Shown here: in pieces, positions 15,642 to 25,200 of the stretch
How the letters are laid out: every line of letters starts with the position of its first letter
Numbering within the stretch: the first letter of the stretch is position 1
Assembly (NCBI RefSeq): GCF_014596445.1
Contig: NZ_MECL01000224.1
Span: forward strand, 1 to 64,000
DNA: 64,000 nt
Direction of reading: 5' to 3'
From: Streptomyces sp. CBMA29
GTDB lineage: Bacteria; Actinomycetota; Actinomycetes; Streptomycetales; Streptomycetaceae
Position numbers and translations under genes: made by a program
The notes under the pieces: model-generated
Seen by the model: only the letters and a program-made list of their open reading frames with translations
Told to the model about the DNA's origin: nothing
Database searches by the model: none

Positions 15642-16565
15642 ATGGCTGTGTTGTCACCCCCCTCGGCCGGGGGGCGGGCCCGGCGGCGCGGGCGGAGTCC
15701 CCGGAGCCGCCGCTGGGTCGGGTGGGGCTTCGTCGGACCGTTCCTGATCGTGTTCGCGCTGGTCTTCCTCGCGCCGATCGCGTACTCGATCTACCTGAGC
15801 CTGTTCCGGGACCGGCTGATCGGCGGCAACTCCTTCGTCGGCCTCGACAACTACCAACAGGCCCTGCACGACCACGAGTTCTGGTCGGGTCTCGGCCGGG
15901 TCGCGCTCTTCCTCGCGGTCCAGGTGCCGATCATGCTCGGCATCGCGCTGCTGGTCGCCCTCGCGCTGGACAGCGGGCGCCTCTACGGGCGGGACTTCTT
16001 CCGGATCTCGATCTTCCTGCCGTACGCGGTCCCCACCGTCGTCGCCACCTTGATGTGGGGCTTCATGTACGGCAACCGCTTCGGCCTCGTCGCCAGCCTC
16101 AACAAGCACCTGCACCTGGGGCTGCCCGACCCGCTCTCGCCCGGCTGGGTGCTCGCCAGCATCGGCAACATCAACACCTGGGAGTTCACCGGCTACAACA
16201 TGCTGATCTTCTACTCCGCGCTGCACGTGATCCCCCGCGCCCTCTACGAGGCCGCCGAGATCGACGGCGCGGGGCAGCTCCGGGTGATCACCTCGATCAA
16301 ACTCCCGGCGATCCGGGGCGCGTTGGTGATCGCGACGATCTTCTCGGTGATCGGCAGCTTCCAGCTCTTCAACGAGCCCAGCATCCTCAAGAACCTGGCG
16401 CCGAACGCGATCACGACGTACTTCACGCCGAATCTCTACACGTACTCGCTGTCCTTCTCCGGCCAGCAGCACAACTACGCCGCGACCATCGCCATCGTCA
16501 TGGGTCTCGTCACGATGGCCGTCGCCTACGCCGTGCAGTTGCGCGGTATGCGGAAGGAGGCGTGA
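15642..16565 (+). CDS. CUT1-type sugar ABC transporter permease (MalF/LacF-like)
   Basis: The 307-residue protein has a basic N-terminus, six membrane segments and the permease EAA loop EAAEIDGAGQLRVITSIKLPAI that docks onto the ATPase. Family segments GFVGPFLIVFALVFLAPIAYSIYLS and FLPYAVPTVVATLMW are clear. It forms half of an oligosaccharide import pore. The ATG at 15642 has AAGGA 7 bases upstream. The second permease starts two bases after its stop. No ATPase is encoded in this operon. Streptomyces CUT1 importers usually share one ATPase (MsiK) encoded elsewhere. Confidence 0.93.
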   Translation: MAVLSPPSAGGRARRRGRSPRSRRWVGWGFVGPFLIVFALVFLAPIAYSIYLSLFRDRLIGGNSFVGLDNYQQALHDHEFWSGLGRVALFLAVQVPIMLGIALLVALALDSGRLYGRDFFRISIFLPYAVPTVVATLMWGFMYGNRFGLVASLNKHLHLGLPDPLSPGWVLASIGNINTWEFTGYNMLIFYSALHVIPRALYEAAEIDGAGQLRVITSIKLPAIRGALVIATIFSVIGSFQLFNEPSILKNLAPNAITTYFTPNLYTYSLSFSGQQHNYAATIAIVMGLVTMAVAYAVQLRGMRKEA

Positions 16566-16567
16566 CG

Positions 16568-17533
16568 ATGGCCTCCCGCACCAGCACCGCGCCGCGTATG
16601 CGCACCCGGCCCGACCCCGCCCGCGCCCGCCTCCGCGCGGACCGCGCCGGCCGTACGGAGCGCCCCGCGCGCCGCCGCCACTCCCCCGACAAGCCGCGCC
16701 GCAGCGTGCTGTTGACGGTGCTGACGTCGCTGATGGTGATCTACACCCTGGTCCCGCTGGCCTGGCTGTTCATCAACTCCACCAAGACACAGCCCAAGTT
16801 GCTCGACTCCTTCGGCCTGTGGTTCAGCGGGCGCTTCGCGCTCTGGGACAACGTCCGCGACACGTTCACGTACCACGACCACATCTTCGTGCGGTGGCTG
16901 CTCAACACCCTGCTGTACGTGGTGCTGGGCGCGGGCGGCGCCACCGCGCTGGCGGTGGTGGGCGGTTACGGCCTGGCGAAGTTCCGCTTCCCCGGCAAGC
17001 GCGGGGTGTTCGCCGTGGTGATCGGCGCGGTCGCCGTGCCCGGTGCGGCGCTCGCGGTGCCGACCTTCCTGATGTTCAGCAAGATGGGCCTGACCAACAC
17101 CCCCTGGGCGGTGATCATTCCGTCCCTGGTCTCGCCGTTCGGCCTCTATCTGATGTGGGTGTTCGCCTCCGAGGCCATCCCGGACGAACTGCTGGAGGCG
17201 GCCCGCGTCGACGGCTCGGGCGAGATCCGCACGTTCTTCAGGATCAGCCTGCCGCTGCTGGCCCCCGGCATCGTCACCGTGCTGCTCTTCACCGTGGTCG
17301 CGACCTGGAACAACTACTTCCTGCCGCTGATCATGATCAAGGACCCGAACTGGTACCCGCTCACCATCGGCCTCAACTCGTGGAACGCGCAGGCCGCCAC
17401 CGTCGGCGGACAGCCCGTCTTCAACCTGGTCATCACCGGATCGCTGATCACCATCGTGCCGCTCATCGCGGCCTTCCTGCTCCTCCAGCGCTACTGGCAG
17501 TCGGGACTGGCCGCCGGAAGCGTCAAGGAATGA
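16568..17533 (+). CDS. CUT1-type sugar ABC transporter permease (MalG/LacG-like)
   Basis: The 321-residue protein has an Arg-rich N-terminal tail of about 45 residues, then six membrane segments and the EAA loop EAARVDGSGEIRTFFRISLPLL. The MalG-type motifs LNTLLYVVLGAGGATALAVVGGYGLAKF and TWNNYFLPLIMI are present. It pairs with the preceding permease. The start follows the upstream stop directly (TGACGATG), indicating coupled translation. The substrate-binding lipoprotein gene is 43 bp downstream. Confidence 0.93.
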   Translation: MASRTSTAPRMRTRPDPARARLRADRAGRTERPARRRHSPDKPRRSVLLTVLTSLMVIYTLVPLAWLFINSTKTQPKLLDSFGLWFSGRFALWDNVRDTFTYHDHIFVRWLLNTLLYVVLGAGGATALAVVGGYGLAKFRFPGKRGVFAVVIGAVAVPGAALAVPTFLMFSKMGLTNTPWAVIIPSLVSPFGLYLMWVFASEAIPDELLEAARVDGSGEIRTFFRISLPLLAPGIVTVLLFTVVATWNNYFLPLIMIKDPNWYPLTIGLNSWNAQAATVGGQPVFNLVITGSLITIVPLIAAFLLLQRYWQSGLAAGSVKE

Positions 17534-17576
17534 CCACCGCGGATCGACCACCACCCTCACAACGGAGTGACCTGTC

Positions 17577-18941
17577 ATGAAGAGAACCGCACGACACCAC
17601 TGGGCGCCGGGCATCGCGCTGCTCGCCGTCACCGCGCTGGCGCTGACCGCCTGCGGCTCGTCCGACTCCGGGTCCGGGTCCGACACCGGATCGGGCTCCG
17701 GCTCGGGCAAGACCTCGGCCTCCGACGTGCAGGCCGCGCTCGACAAGGGCGGGTCGATCACCGTCTGGGCGTGGGAGCCGACGCTGAAGCAGGTGGTCAC
17801 CGACTTCGAGGCCAAGTACCCCAAGGTGAAGGTGAAGCTGGTCAACGCCGGTACCGGCAACGACCAGTACACCGCGCTCCAGAACGCCGTGCAGGCGGGC
17901 AAGGGCGGCCCGGACGTCGCGCAGATCGAGTACTTCGCGCTGAGCCAGTTCGCCCTCGGCAAGTCCGTCGCCGACCTGACGCCGTTCGGCGCGAAGGACC
18001 TGGAGAAGACGTACTCGCCGGGACCGTGGAACTCGGTGAGCGTGGACGGCGGGATCTACGGGCTGCCGATGGACTCGGGGCCGATGGCGCTGTTCTACAA
18101 CAAGAAGGTCTTCGACCAGTACAAGATCGCGGTGCCGACGACCTGGGACGAGTATCTGGACGCCGCGCGCAAGCTGCACCAGGCCGACCCCAAGGCGTAC
18201 ATCACGAGCGACACCGGCGACGCGGGCATGACCACGAGCCTGATCTGGCAGGCCGGCGGCCACCCGTACAAGGTGGACGGCACCAAGGTGACGGTGAACT
18301 TCGCCAGTGACCCGGGCACCGCCGAATTCACCGCCGTGTGGCAGAAGTTGATCTCCGAGCACCTGCTGTCCCCGGTCACTCCGTGGAGCGACCAGTGGTA
18401 CAAGGGCCTGTCGGACGGGACGATCGCGACGCTGGCCACCGGCGCCTGGATGCCCGCCAACTTCACCTCCGGTGTCCCCGCCGCCTCGGGCAACTGGCGC
18501 GCCGCGCCGCTGCCGCAGTGGCAGAAGGGCCAGAACACCAGCGCGGAGAACGGCGGCAGTTCGCTGGCCGTCATGAAGGACGGCTCCCACAAGGAACTCG
18601 CCTACGCCTTCCTCCAGTACGCCGACCAGGGCGCCGGCGTGCAGACCCGGATCAAGGGCGGCGCCTTCCCCGCGACGACCGCGGACCTCGACTCCTCGGC
18701 CTTCCTGGACACCGCCTTCCCGTACTTCGGCGGCCAGCAGGCCAACAAGATCTTCTCCGCCTCCGCGAAGGCCGTGGTGCCCGGCTGGTCCTACCTGCCC
18801 TACCAGGTCTACGCCAACTCCGTCTTCAACGACACCGTCGGCAAGGCGTACGTCTCCGGCACCCCGCTGGCAGGCGCCCTGAAGACCTGGCAGGACTCCT
18901 CCGTCAAGTACGGCGAGGACCAGGGCTTCAGCGTCGGCTGA
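17577..18941 (+). CDS. sugar ABC transporter substrate-binding lipoprotein (family 1)
   Basis: The 454-residue protein has a lipoprotein signal with lipobox LALTAC (Cys about residue 27) and a Ser/Gly/Asp linker. The extracellular binding domain shows the family-1 pattern SITVWAWEPTLKQVVTDFEAKYPKVKVKLV, GGPDVAQIEYF and GIYGLPMDSGPMALFYNKKVFD. It captures an oligosaccharide at the membrane surface and delivers it to the two permeases upstream. GGAG lies 9 bases before the ATG. Neighbouring beta-galactosidases suggest a beta-galactoside or galacto-oligosaccharide as ligand. This is inferred from context only. Confidence 0.92.
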   Translation: MKRTARHHWAPGIALLAVTALALTACGSSDSGSGSDTGSGSGSGKTSASDVQAALDKGGSITVWAWEPTLKQVVTDFEAKYPKVKVKLVNAGTGNDQYTALQNAVQAGKGGPDVAQIEYFALSQFALGKSVADLTPFGAKDLEKTYSPGPWNSVSVDGGIYGLPMDSGPMALFYNKKVFDQYKIAVPTTWDEYLDAARKLHQADPKAYITSDTGDAGMTTSLIWQAGGHPYKVDGTKVTVNFASDPGTAEFTAVWQKLISEHLLSPVTPWSDQWYKGLSDGTIATLATGAWMPANFTSGVPAASGNWRAAPLPQWQKGQNTSAENGGSSLAVMKDGSHKELAYAFLQYADQGAGVQTRIKGGAFPATTADLDSSAFLDTAFPYFGGQQANKIFSASAKAVVPGWSYLPYQVYANSVFNDTVGKAYVSGTPLAGALKTWQDSSVKYGEDQGFSVG

Positions 18942-19081
18942 CCCGCGTCCCGGAAGGATCGTCATGACCCCGCTCAGCCCCGCCCACGCCGGGAAACCGC
19001 CGGTCGGCGGGGCGACGCGGCCGGACCTAGACTTCGGGTGTCCGACCGCCGTGAACGATGCGATGAGGTACAACACTCACA

Positions 19082-20221
19082 GTGGAAGACATCAACGAGA
19101 CCGGGCGGCCGGGCGGCGAGAGCGCGTTCGGCGCGCGGACCACGGGCGGCACGAGCGGCACGGGCGGCACGCGGGCCGCGGGCACCGGACGGGCCGCGGG
19201 CGGGGCGCGGCGTCGGCGCGGGGCCTCGATGGCGGATGTCGCCAAGTTGGCGGGCGTCTCCGCGCAGACCGTCTCACGGGTGTCGAACGGCTTCCCCGGC
19301 GTCGTGGAGTCGACGCGGGATCACGTCCTCGCGGCGATGAAGGAGTTGGGCTACCGGCCCAACAGCGCCGCCCGCGCGCTCAAGCGCGGCGAGTTCCGTA
19401 CCCTCGGCGTGATCATGTTCAACCTCTCCACCACCGGCAACATGCGGACGCTGGAGGCGGTCGCGGTCTCGGCCGCGCACGAGGGGTACGCGACGACGCT
19501 GCTGCCGGTGACCGTGCCGACTCAGGACGGGGTGCGCGGCGCCTTCACCCGCCTCGGCGAACTGGCTGTGGACGGCATCGTGATCGTCATGGAGGTCCAT
19601 CTGCTGGATTCCGCGACGGTGTCGCTGCCGCCGCACGCGCAGGTGGTGGTGGTCGACTCCAACGCCGGGGACCGCTACTGCGTGGTCGACACCGACCAGG
19701 CGGGCGGCGCGCGGGCGGCCGTACAGCACCTGCTCGGCCTGGGGCACGAGACGGTCTGGCACCTGGCAGGGCCCGAGGAGTCCTTCGCGGCGGAGCGGCG
19801 GGTGGACTCCTGGCGCGCGGTGCTCGGCGAGGCCGGGCGGCCGGTGCCGCCGCTGCTGCGCGGCGACTGGTCGGCGGAGTCCGGCTACCGTGCCGGGCTG
19901 CGGATCGCGGCCGACCCGTCGTGCACGGCGGTCTTCGTCGCCAACGACCAGATGGTGCTTGGCCTGCTCCGGGCCCTGCGGGAGCGGGGCCGGGACGTGC
20001 CGGGCGACATCAGTGTGGTCGGCTTCGACGACATCCCGGACGCGGCGTCCTTCGTCCCTCCGCTGACCACCGTTCACCAGGACTTCGGCGAGGTCGGGCG
20101 GCGCTGTGTGGACAGCGTGCTGCGCCAGATCCGCAACAACGAGCCGGAGCGCGGCACCACCCTGGTGCCCACCCGCCTCATCGTCCGGCAGAGCACCGCG
20201 CCACCGCCCGCCCGTTCCTGA
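19082..20221 (+). CDS. LacI family transcriptional repressor, probably of the importer and galactosidase genes
   Basis: The LacI DNA-binding domain starts late, after a 48-residue Gly/Ala/Arg-rich extension: MADVAKLAGVSAQTVSRVSNG is the helix-turn-helix, and YRPNSAARALK is the hinge helix. A periplasmic-binding-like effector domain follows, with FVANDQMVLGLLRALRERG and VSVVGFDDIPDA-type residues. The GTG at 19082 lacks a ribosome binding site, and TACAAC 7 bases upstream fits a leaderless mRNA. A start at the internal ATG (19229) would give a conventional LacI length. It lies between the importer operon and the first beta-galactosidase, so it likely binds the TTTGCGCAAA boxes and responds to an imported sugar. 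Confidence 0.88.
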   Translation: MEDINETGRPGGESAFGARTTGGTSGTGGTRAAGTGRAAGGARRRRGASMADVAKLAGVSAQTVSRVSNGFPGVVESTRDHVLAAMKELGYRPNSAARALKRGEFRTLGVIMFNLSTTGNMRTLEAVAVSAAHEGYATTLLPVTVPTQDGVRGAFTRLGELAVDGIVIVMEVHLLDSATVSLPPHAQVVVVDSNAGDRYCVVDTDQAGGARAAVQHLLGLGHETVWHLAGPEESFAAERRVDSWRAVLGEAGRPVPPLLRGDWSAESGYRAGLRIAADPSCTAVFVANDQMVLGLLRALRERGRDVPGDISVVGFDDIPDAASFVPPLTTVHQDFGEVGRRCVDSVLRQIRNNEPERGTTLVPTRLIVRQSTAPPPARS

Positions 20222-20303
20222 GGCCGGGTCCGCGCCTCCTTTCCTTCCTGTTTCCTCACTGCCCCTACGACGCCGGGCCCGCTCCCGGCCCCCTGTCGGC
20301 GAT

Positions 20304-20319
20304 GGCAACGCAACCATTC
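20304..20319 (+). promoter_or_regulatory. 16-bp element shared by both beta-galactosidase upstream regions (copy 1)
   Basis: GGCAACGCAACCATTC is found 68 bp before the ATG of the intracellular beta-galactosidase. The same sequence with one difference (GGTAACGCAACCATTC) is upstream of the secreted one at 26525-26540. Confidence 0.5.
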
Positions 20320-20387
20320 CCCGCGTGGGCTCACGCCCCCTCAACTCCCTCTGCACCGAACCAACTCCATTGGAGGAGCCGGAACTC

Positions 20388-22151
20388 ATGCCCGAACTCC
20401 GTGTCGACCGGGAGGGGTTCCGCCTGGACGGCGAGCCGTTCCGCATCATCTCCGGCGGCCTGCACTACTTCCGGGTCCACCCCGGACAGTGGCGGGACCG
20501 GCTGCGCAAGGCCCGGCTGCTGGGCCTGAACACCGTGGACACGTACGTGCCGTGGAATCTGCACCAGCCGACGCGGGACCGCTTCGTGATGGACGGCGGC
20601 CTCGACCTGCCCGCGTTCCTCGAACTCGCCGCCGAGGAAGGGCTGCACGTCCTGCTGCGGCCGGGCCCGTACATCTGCGCCGAGTGGGAGGGCGGCGGCC
20701 TGCCGTCCTGGCTGCTCGCGGAGCCCGACATCCGCATGCGCACGGGTGACCCCCGTTATCTGGCGGCGGTCGACGCCTTCTTCGGCCACCTGCTGCCGCG
20801 CATGGTCCCGTTCCTGGCCACGCGCGGCGGCCCGGTGATCGCCGTCCAGGTCGAGAACGAGTACGGCGCGTACGGCGCGGACGGAGCGGACCCCTCGCAC
20901 CTGGGCCACCTCGTCGACGCCCTGCGCCACCACGGCGTGGACGTACCGCTGTTCACCTGTGACCAGCCCGGCGACCTGGCCCGCGGCAGCGTCCCCGGCA
21001 TCCTCAGCACCGTCAACTTCGGCAGCCGGGCCGCCGAGGGCCTGGCCGCGCTGCGCGCGCACCAGCCCGAAGGCCCTTTGATGTGCACGGAGTTCTGGAA
21101 CGGCTGGTTCGACCGCTGGGGCGGCCTCCATGTCGTCCGCGACGCCGCCACGGCCGCCGCCGAACTCGACACCCTGCTGACGGCGGGCGCCAGCGTCAAC
21201 CTCTACATGTTCCACGGCGGCACCAACTTCGGCTTCACCAACGGCGCCAACGACAAGCACACCTACCGGCCGACCGTCACCTCCTACGACTACGACGCGC
21301 CGCTGGACGAGGCGGGCGACCCCACGCCGAAGTACGCGGCCTTCCGCGAGGTGATCGCCCGTCATGCCCCGGTGCCCGACGAGCCGGTCCCCGCGCCGTC
21401 GAAGAAGCTCAATCTGCTGGGCGTCCCTCTCCCCTCCAGCGCGCCGCTGCTGACGTCCCGGTCCGGCGCTTCGTCCGGCGGTCCGGTGCGGGCCGAACGG
21501 CCGCTGACCATGGAGGAGTTGGGCCAGGACTTCGGCTTCGTCCTGTACCAGACGCCGCTGGCGAAGGCGGGCCCGGTGCTGCTGCACACCGAGTCGGTAC
21601 GCGACCGCGCGCAGGTCTTCCTCGACGGGCGGCCGGTCGGCGTGCTGGAGCGGGAGAGCCATGAGCGGGCGCTGGCCTTCACCGTCCCCGAGGGCGGCGC
21701 GACGCTGTCCCTGCTGGTCGAGAACCAGGGCCGGGTCAACTACGGCCAGGGCATCCACGACCGCAAGGGCCTCACCGGTCCTGTCACCCTCGACGGCGCG
21801 GAACCGGCCGTCTGGATCCACCACCGGCTCCCGCTGGACGACCTCGGCGGCCTGCTGTTCGCGCCCACCACCGAGCCCGCCGTCGGCCCGGCCTTCCACC
21901 GCGGGACCTTCGACGTCGAGGAGCCCGCCGACACCTATCTCGACCTGACCGGCTGGACCAAGGGCAACGCCTGGATCAACGGCTTCGCGCTCGGCCGGTA
22001 CTGGTCGCGCGGCCCGCAGAAGCGCCTGTACGTGCCGGGGCCGGTCCTGCGCGCGGGCTCCAACGAGATCGTGGTCCTGGAACTCCACGCCACCGCCCGG
22101 CCCGTCGTGGATCTGCGCGACACCCCGGACCTCGGCCCGCTGGAGGAGTAG
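20388..22151 (+). CDS. intracellular GH35 beta-galactosidase
   Basis: The 587-residue protein lacks a signal peptide. The GH35 TIM barrel is complete: ISGGLHYFRVHPGQWRDRL at the start, WNLHQP, RPGPYICAEWEGGGLPSWL, GGPVIAVQVENEYG with the acid/base Glu, and CTEFWNGWFDRWG with the nucleophile Glu. C-terminal jelly-roll domains follow, ending with the family segment GWTKGNAWINGFALGRYWSRGPQKRLYVPG. It hydrolyses terminal beta-D-galactose from oligosaccharides in the cytoplasm, presumably those brought in by the importer at 15.6-18.9 kb. GGAGGA lies 10 bases before the ATG. It converges with the secreted GH35 gene across a strong hairpin. Confidence 0.95.
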   Translation: MPELRVDREGFRLDGEPFRIISGGLHYFRVHPGQWRDRLRKARLLGLNTVDTYVPWNLHQPTRDRFVMDGGLDLPAFLELAAEEGLHVLLRPGPYICAEWEGGGLPSWLLAEPDIRMRTGDPRYLAAVDAFFGHLLPRMVPFLATRGGPVIAVQVENEYGAYGADGADPSHLGHLVDALRHHGVDVPLFTCDQPGDLARGSVPGILSTVNFGSRAAEGLAALRAHQPEGPLMCTEFWNGWFDRWGGLHVVRDAATAAAELDTLLTAGASVNLYMFHGGTNFGFTNGANDKHTYRPTVTSYDYDAPLDEAGDPTPKYAAFREVIARHAPVPDEPVPAPSKKLNLLGVPLPSSAPLLTSRSGASSGGPVRAERPLTMEELGQDFGFVLYQTPLAKAGPVLLHTESVRDRAQVFLDGRPVGVLERESHERALAFTVPEGGATLSLLVENQGRVNYGQGIHDRKGLTGPVTLDGAEPAVWIHHRLPLDDLGGLLFAPTTEPAVGPAFHRGTFDVEEPADTYLDLTGWTKGNAWINGFALGRYWSRGPQKRLYVPGPVLRAGSNEIVVLELHATARPVVDLRDTPDLGPLEE

Positions 22152-22178
22152 CCGGTCGGCCGGAAGCTCCCCAACGAC

Positions 22179-22214
22179 GAGCCCGCGCACCGCGGTTCAC
22201 GGTGGCGCGGGCTC
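22179..22214. terminator. bidirectional hairpin terminator between the two beta-galactosidase genes
   Basis: GAGCCCGCGCACCG pairs with CGGTGGCGCGGGCTC (one bulged base) around a 7-base loop, between the convergent stops. Confidence 0.7.
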
Positions 22215-22242
22215 GCCGTATCTCAGGTGGCGGTCAGCGGGT

Positions 22243-25200
22243 TCAGCCCGCCGTACAGGTCAGGGTCGGATTGGCCCAGTCCCCGTGGTCGTTGCCGTTG
22301 CCGTCGCCTCCGTCGCCGACGCCCAGGTCGATGACCTGGCCGCCGGTGACCGGCACGTCGATCGTGACCGGGGCCGAACTGCCCCTGAGGACCGGTGTGG
22401 TGGTGAGCACCTTGCCGTCGAGGGTCACGGAGAAGGTGACCGAGCCCGGATCGCCGTTGTCGACACCGACCAGGGCGGTGAACCTGGTGCACCGGCCGTC
22501 GAGGTAGATCTGCACGTCGCTGGGCGAGTTGGTGCCCAGGCCCTTGGCGTAGGTGACGCCGCCCAGCTTCAGCGGGGTGCCGTCGTTCGGCGCGGTGCCA
22601 CCGACGCTCTGGTCGCGTTCCACCGGTCCCCAGCCGTTGGTCGCGGACAGGAACTCCAGATCGCTGACCTGGTTGTCCCCGGCCGGCGGCGGCGCGGGCA
22701 CCGACCCGACGATCCGCACGTCACGCGCGGTCGTGATGGACCAGCCCTGCGTCAGACGGGCCTTGACCGTCAGGGAGTTGACCTTGGCGGGGCTCTGCGG
22801 CGCGGTGACCTTCCAGGTGAAGGCGGCCGAGGAGCCCCCGCGTATCCGGTCGACGGCGGCGGGCGCCGACCGCGGGCTCACGGTCCACCCCGACGGTACG
22901 TCGAGTGCCGCCGTGACCTTGGTGGCGGTCGGCCTGCCCTTGGGCACACTGACCGTCGCGGTCGCGGTGAACGTCGCGCCGCCGCCCACCGAGCCGGGGA
23001 CCTGGAGGGAGACCGCGGAGGCGGGGGCGGCGGGCATGGCGTAACGCGCCTTGTTGTAGCGGAAGCTCTGGTTCTGGGCGACGGTCAGCGAGGAGGCGTA
23101 GCTGCCGTAGTTCGTCAGCGCGACCTTGCCGAGTCCGCCGGTCGTGCCGTCGAGATTCCACACGGCGAGGCTGACGGTGTTCCTGCCGTGCGGGTCGATG
23201 ACGCCGTTGGGTATCGGGAAACTGTGCTGCGGGCCCACGTAGTTGACGTAGTTGCCCATGTTCCAGCCGTTGACGTAGATCTCGACGCGGTACTTGCGGG
23301 ACGGGTCGTCGGTGAAGGTGAGGCCGAGCGAGGTGTCTTGGCCCTTGGGGAGGTTGAGGTTGACGTCGGTGCTGTACCAGGAGACGCCCGGCGTGGTGTC
23401 GGTGGTCGGCAGGGTGACCGGCGTCCAGCCGTCGGTGCTGTGGCCGGGCAGCGGGTATCCGGCGCGCTCGCCGTACAGGCCACCGGAGTTGAGCGGGCCG
23501 CGCACGGTGTCGACGGGGGTCTCGCCGCCGCGTACGCCCTGGAGCCGCCAGGTGATCGTGTCCAGCGGCGCGCCGGCCAGTGAGGCGCCGGTCAGGCCGC
23601 GGGCGGCCTTGCTGCCGTTGGGCGGGTTGTAGTCCTCCTCGTGGCCCATGTTGACGGTGAGCACCGAGACGACGTTGTCGCCGGTCGTCTTGAGCAGTCC
23701 GGCCGGGAAGGCGTACGTCTTCTGGCCGTCGGCGGTCGCGCTGCCGAGGAAGGTGCCGTTGAGCCAGACCGAGGAGGCCGCCGCGCCGCCGCCGCTCTGC
23801 GCGGACAGCGTGATGCCGGTCTCCTTGCCCGTGGCGGTGAACCGGCCCCGGTACCAGGTGCTTCCGGTGTGGAAGCCGTAGTCGTCGGCGAACAGCACCG
23901 GCAGGGTGCCGGGCGTGGTGCGGCTGTTCGAGGTGGTCTTGTCGGCCACCTTCCAGGTCGAGTCGTCGAAGCCGGGGGCCGACTCGGGCGACTCCTGGAC
24001 GTGCTTCCAGCCGGTCAGCGCGGGCAGGCTGACGGCCGCCGCGGTCGGTACGGTGCCGGTGCGGCTGCCGGTGGCCGTGGTGGCGGTACGGACGCTCTTG
24101 CCGTTCCACGTCACGGAGTTGGCGGTGCTGAAGACCTCGATCGCGCCGTCGGTGGCGACGTCGCCGGTCAGGGCGAGCGTCGAGCCGTTCGAGACCGCGC
24201 CGCGCAGCAGGTGGGTGCCGCGCACCAGCACGGGTCCTGCGGCGGTGTCCTGCCGCCAGAAGGTCTTGGCGGTGTCGGTGTCGGCGAGGAGCAGGAGCAG
24301 CGGGTGCGCGCCGCCGGTGATCTGCACGCGGGTCAGGCCGGTGTGGGCGTAGTTGAGCCGCAGGTCGCCGGTGGCCGGGTCCCAGGTGGAGGTGACGGCG
24401 CCGCCGGTGGCGGTGACCTTGGGCTGCGTCGCGTAGTGCAGGACGGTCTCGCCGTCGGAGCCGTGGTCGCCGTAGAGCACCGCGACATCACGGCCGCCGA
24501 TGGTGGCGTTCGTCATGATCTCCGAAGTGCTGTACTGGAGTTGGTTCCCGCCGAGGCTGTAGTCCGCGACGATGATCTTGCTCTGGCGGCCGTTGAGGGT
24601 GAGCGCCGTGCCGGGCTGCTGCGGGACGGTGTAGACGGGGGCGGTGGAGCCCTGGCCGTTGTCGACGTCGATCGCGTCGATGGTGACGAACTGCCCCGTA
24701 GAGGCGGTGTTCTTGGTGCCGGTGGTCACGATCTTCAGGGTGTGCGCCCCGGCGGCGAGCCCGGTCGCCCGGTAGGCCACGTACTGGTTCTGCTTGGTCG
24801 CGGCGTAGAGGTCGACGGTCTTGACCTTGGCGCCGTCGAGGTAGACGTCCGCGATGCCGTGGTTGCCGTCGAGGTTGCTGATCCACTTCACGCCGGTGCC
24901 GGTGAAACCGACCGAGACGCTGTCGCCCGCGGTGTCGGAGAACGACTCGGTGTGCTGGTAGTCGCCGCCGGTGTAGTTCTGTTCCGCGCCGACGTGCGAC
25001 CAGGCGCCGGTGTACTTCAGCGCCGGGTCGACGTCGTCGTACGTGTAGCCGGGGTGCGCGCCGAGGTCGATCGTCACGTGTCCGCTGTCGGTGGTCGTCG
25101 CGGTGGAGTCGGAGTGCCGCAGCACATGGAACTGGGTGCCGGTGTCGGGGTTGCGGCGCGCGGTGTCGACGATCTTCGCGTTGTCGGTGGGCACGGCGGG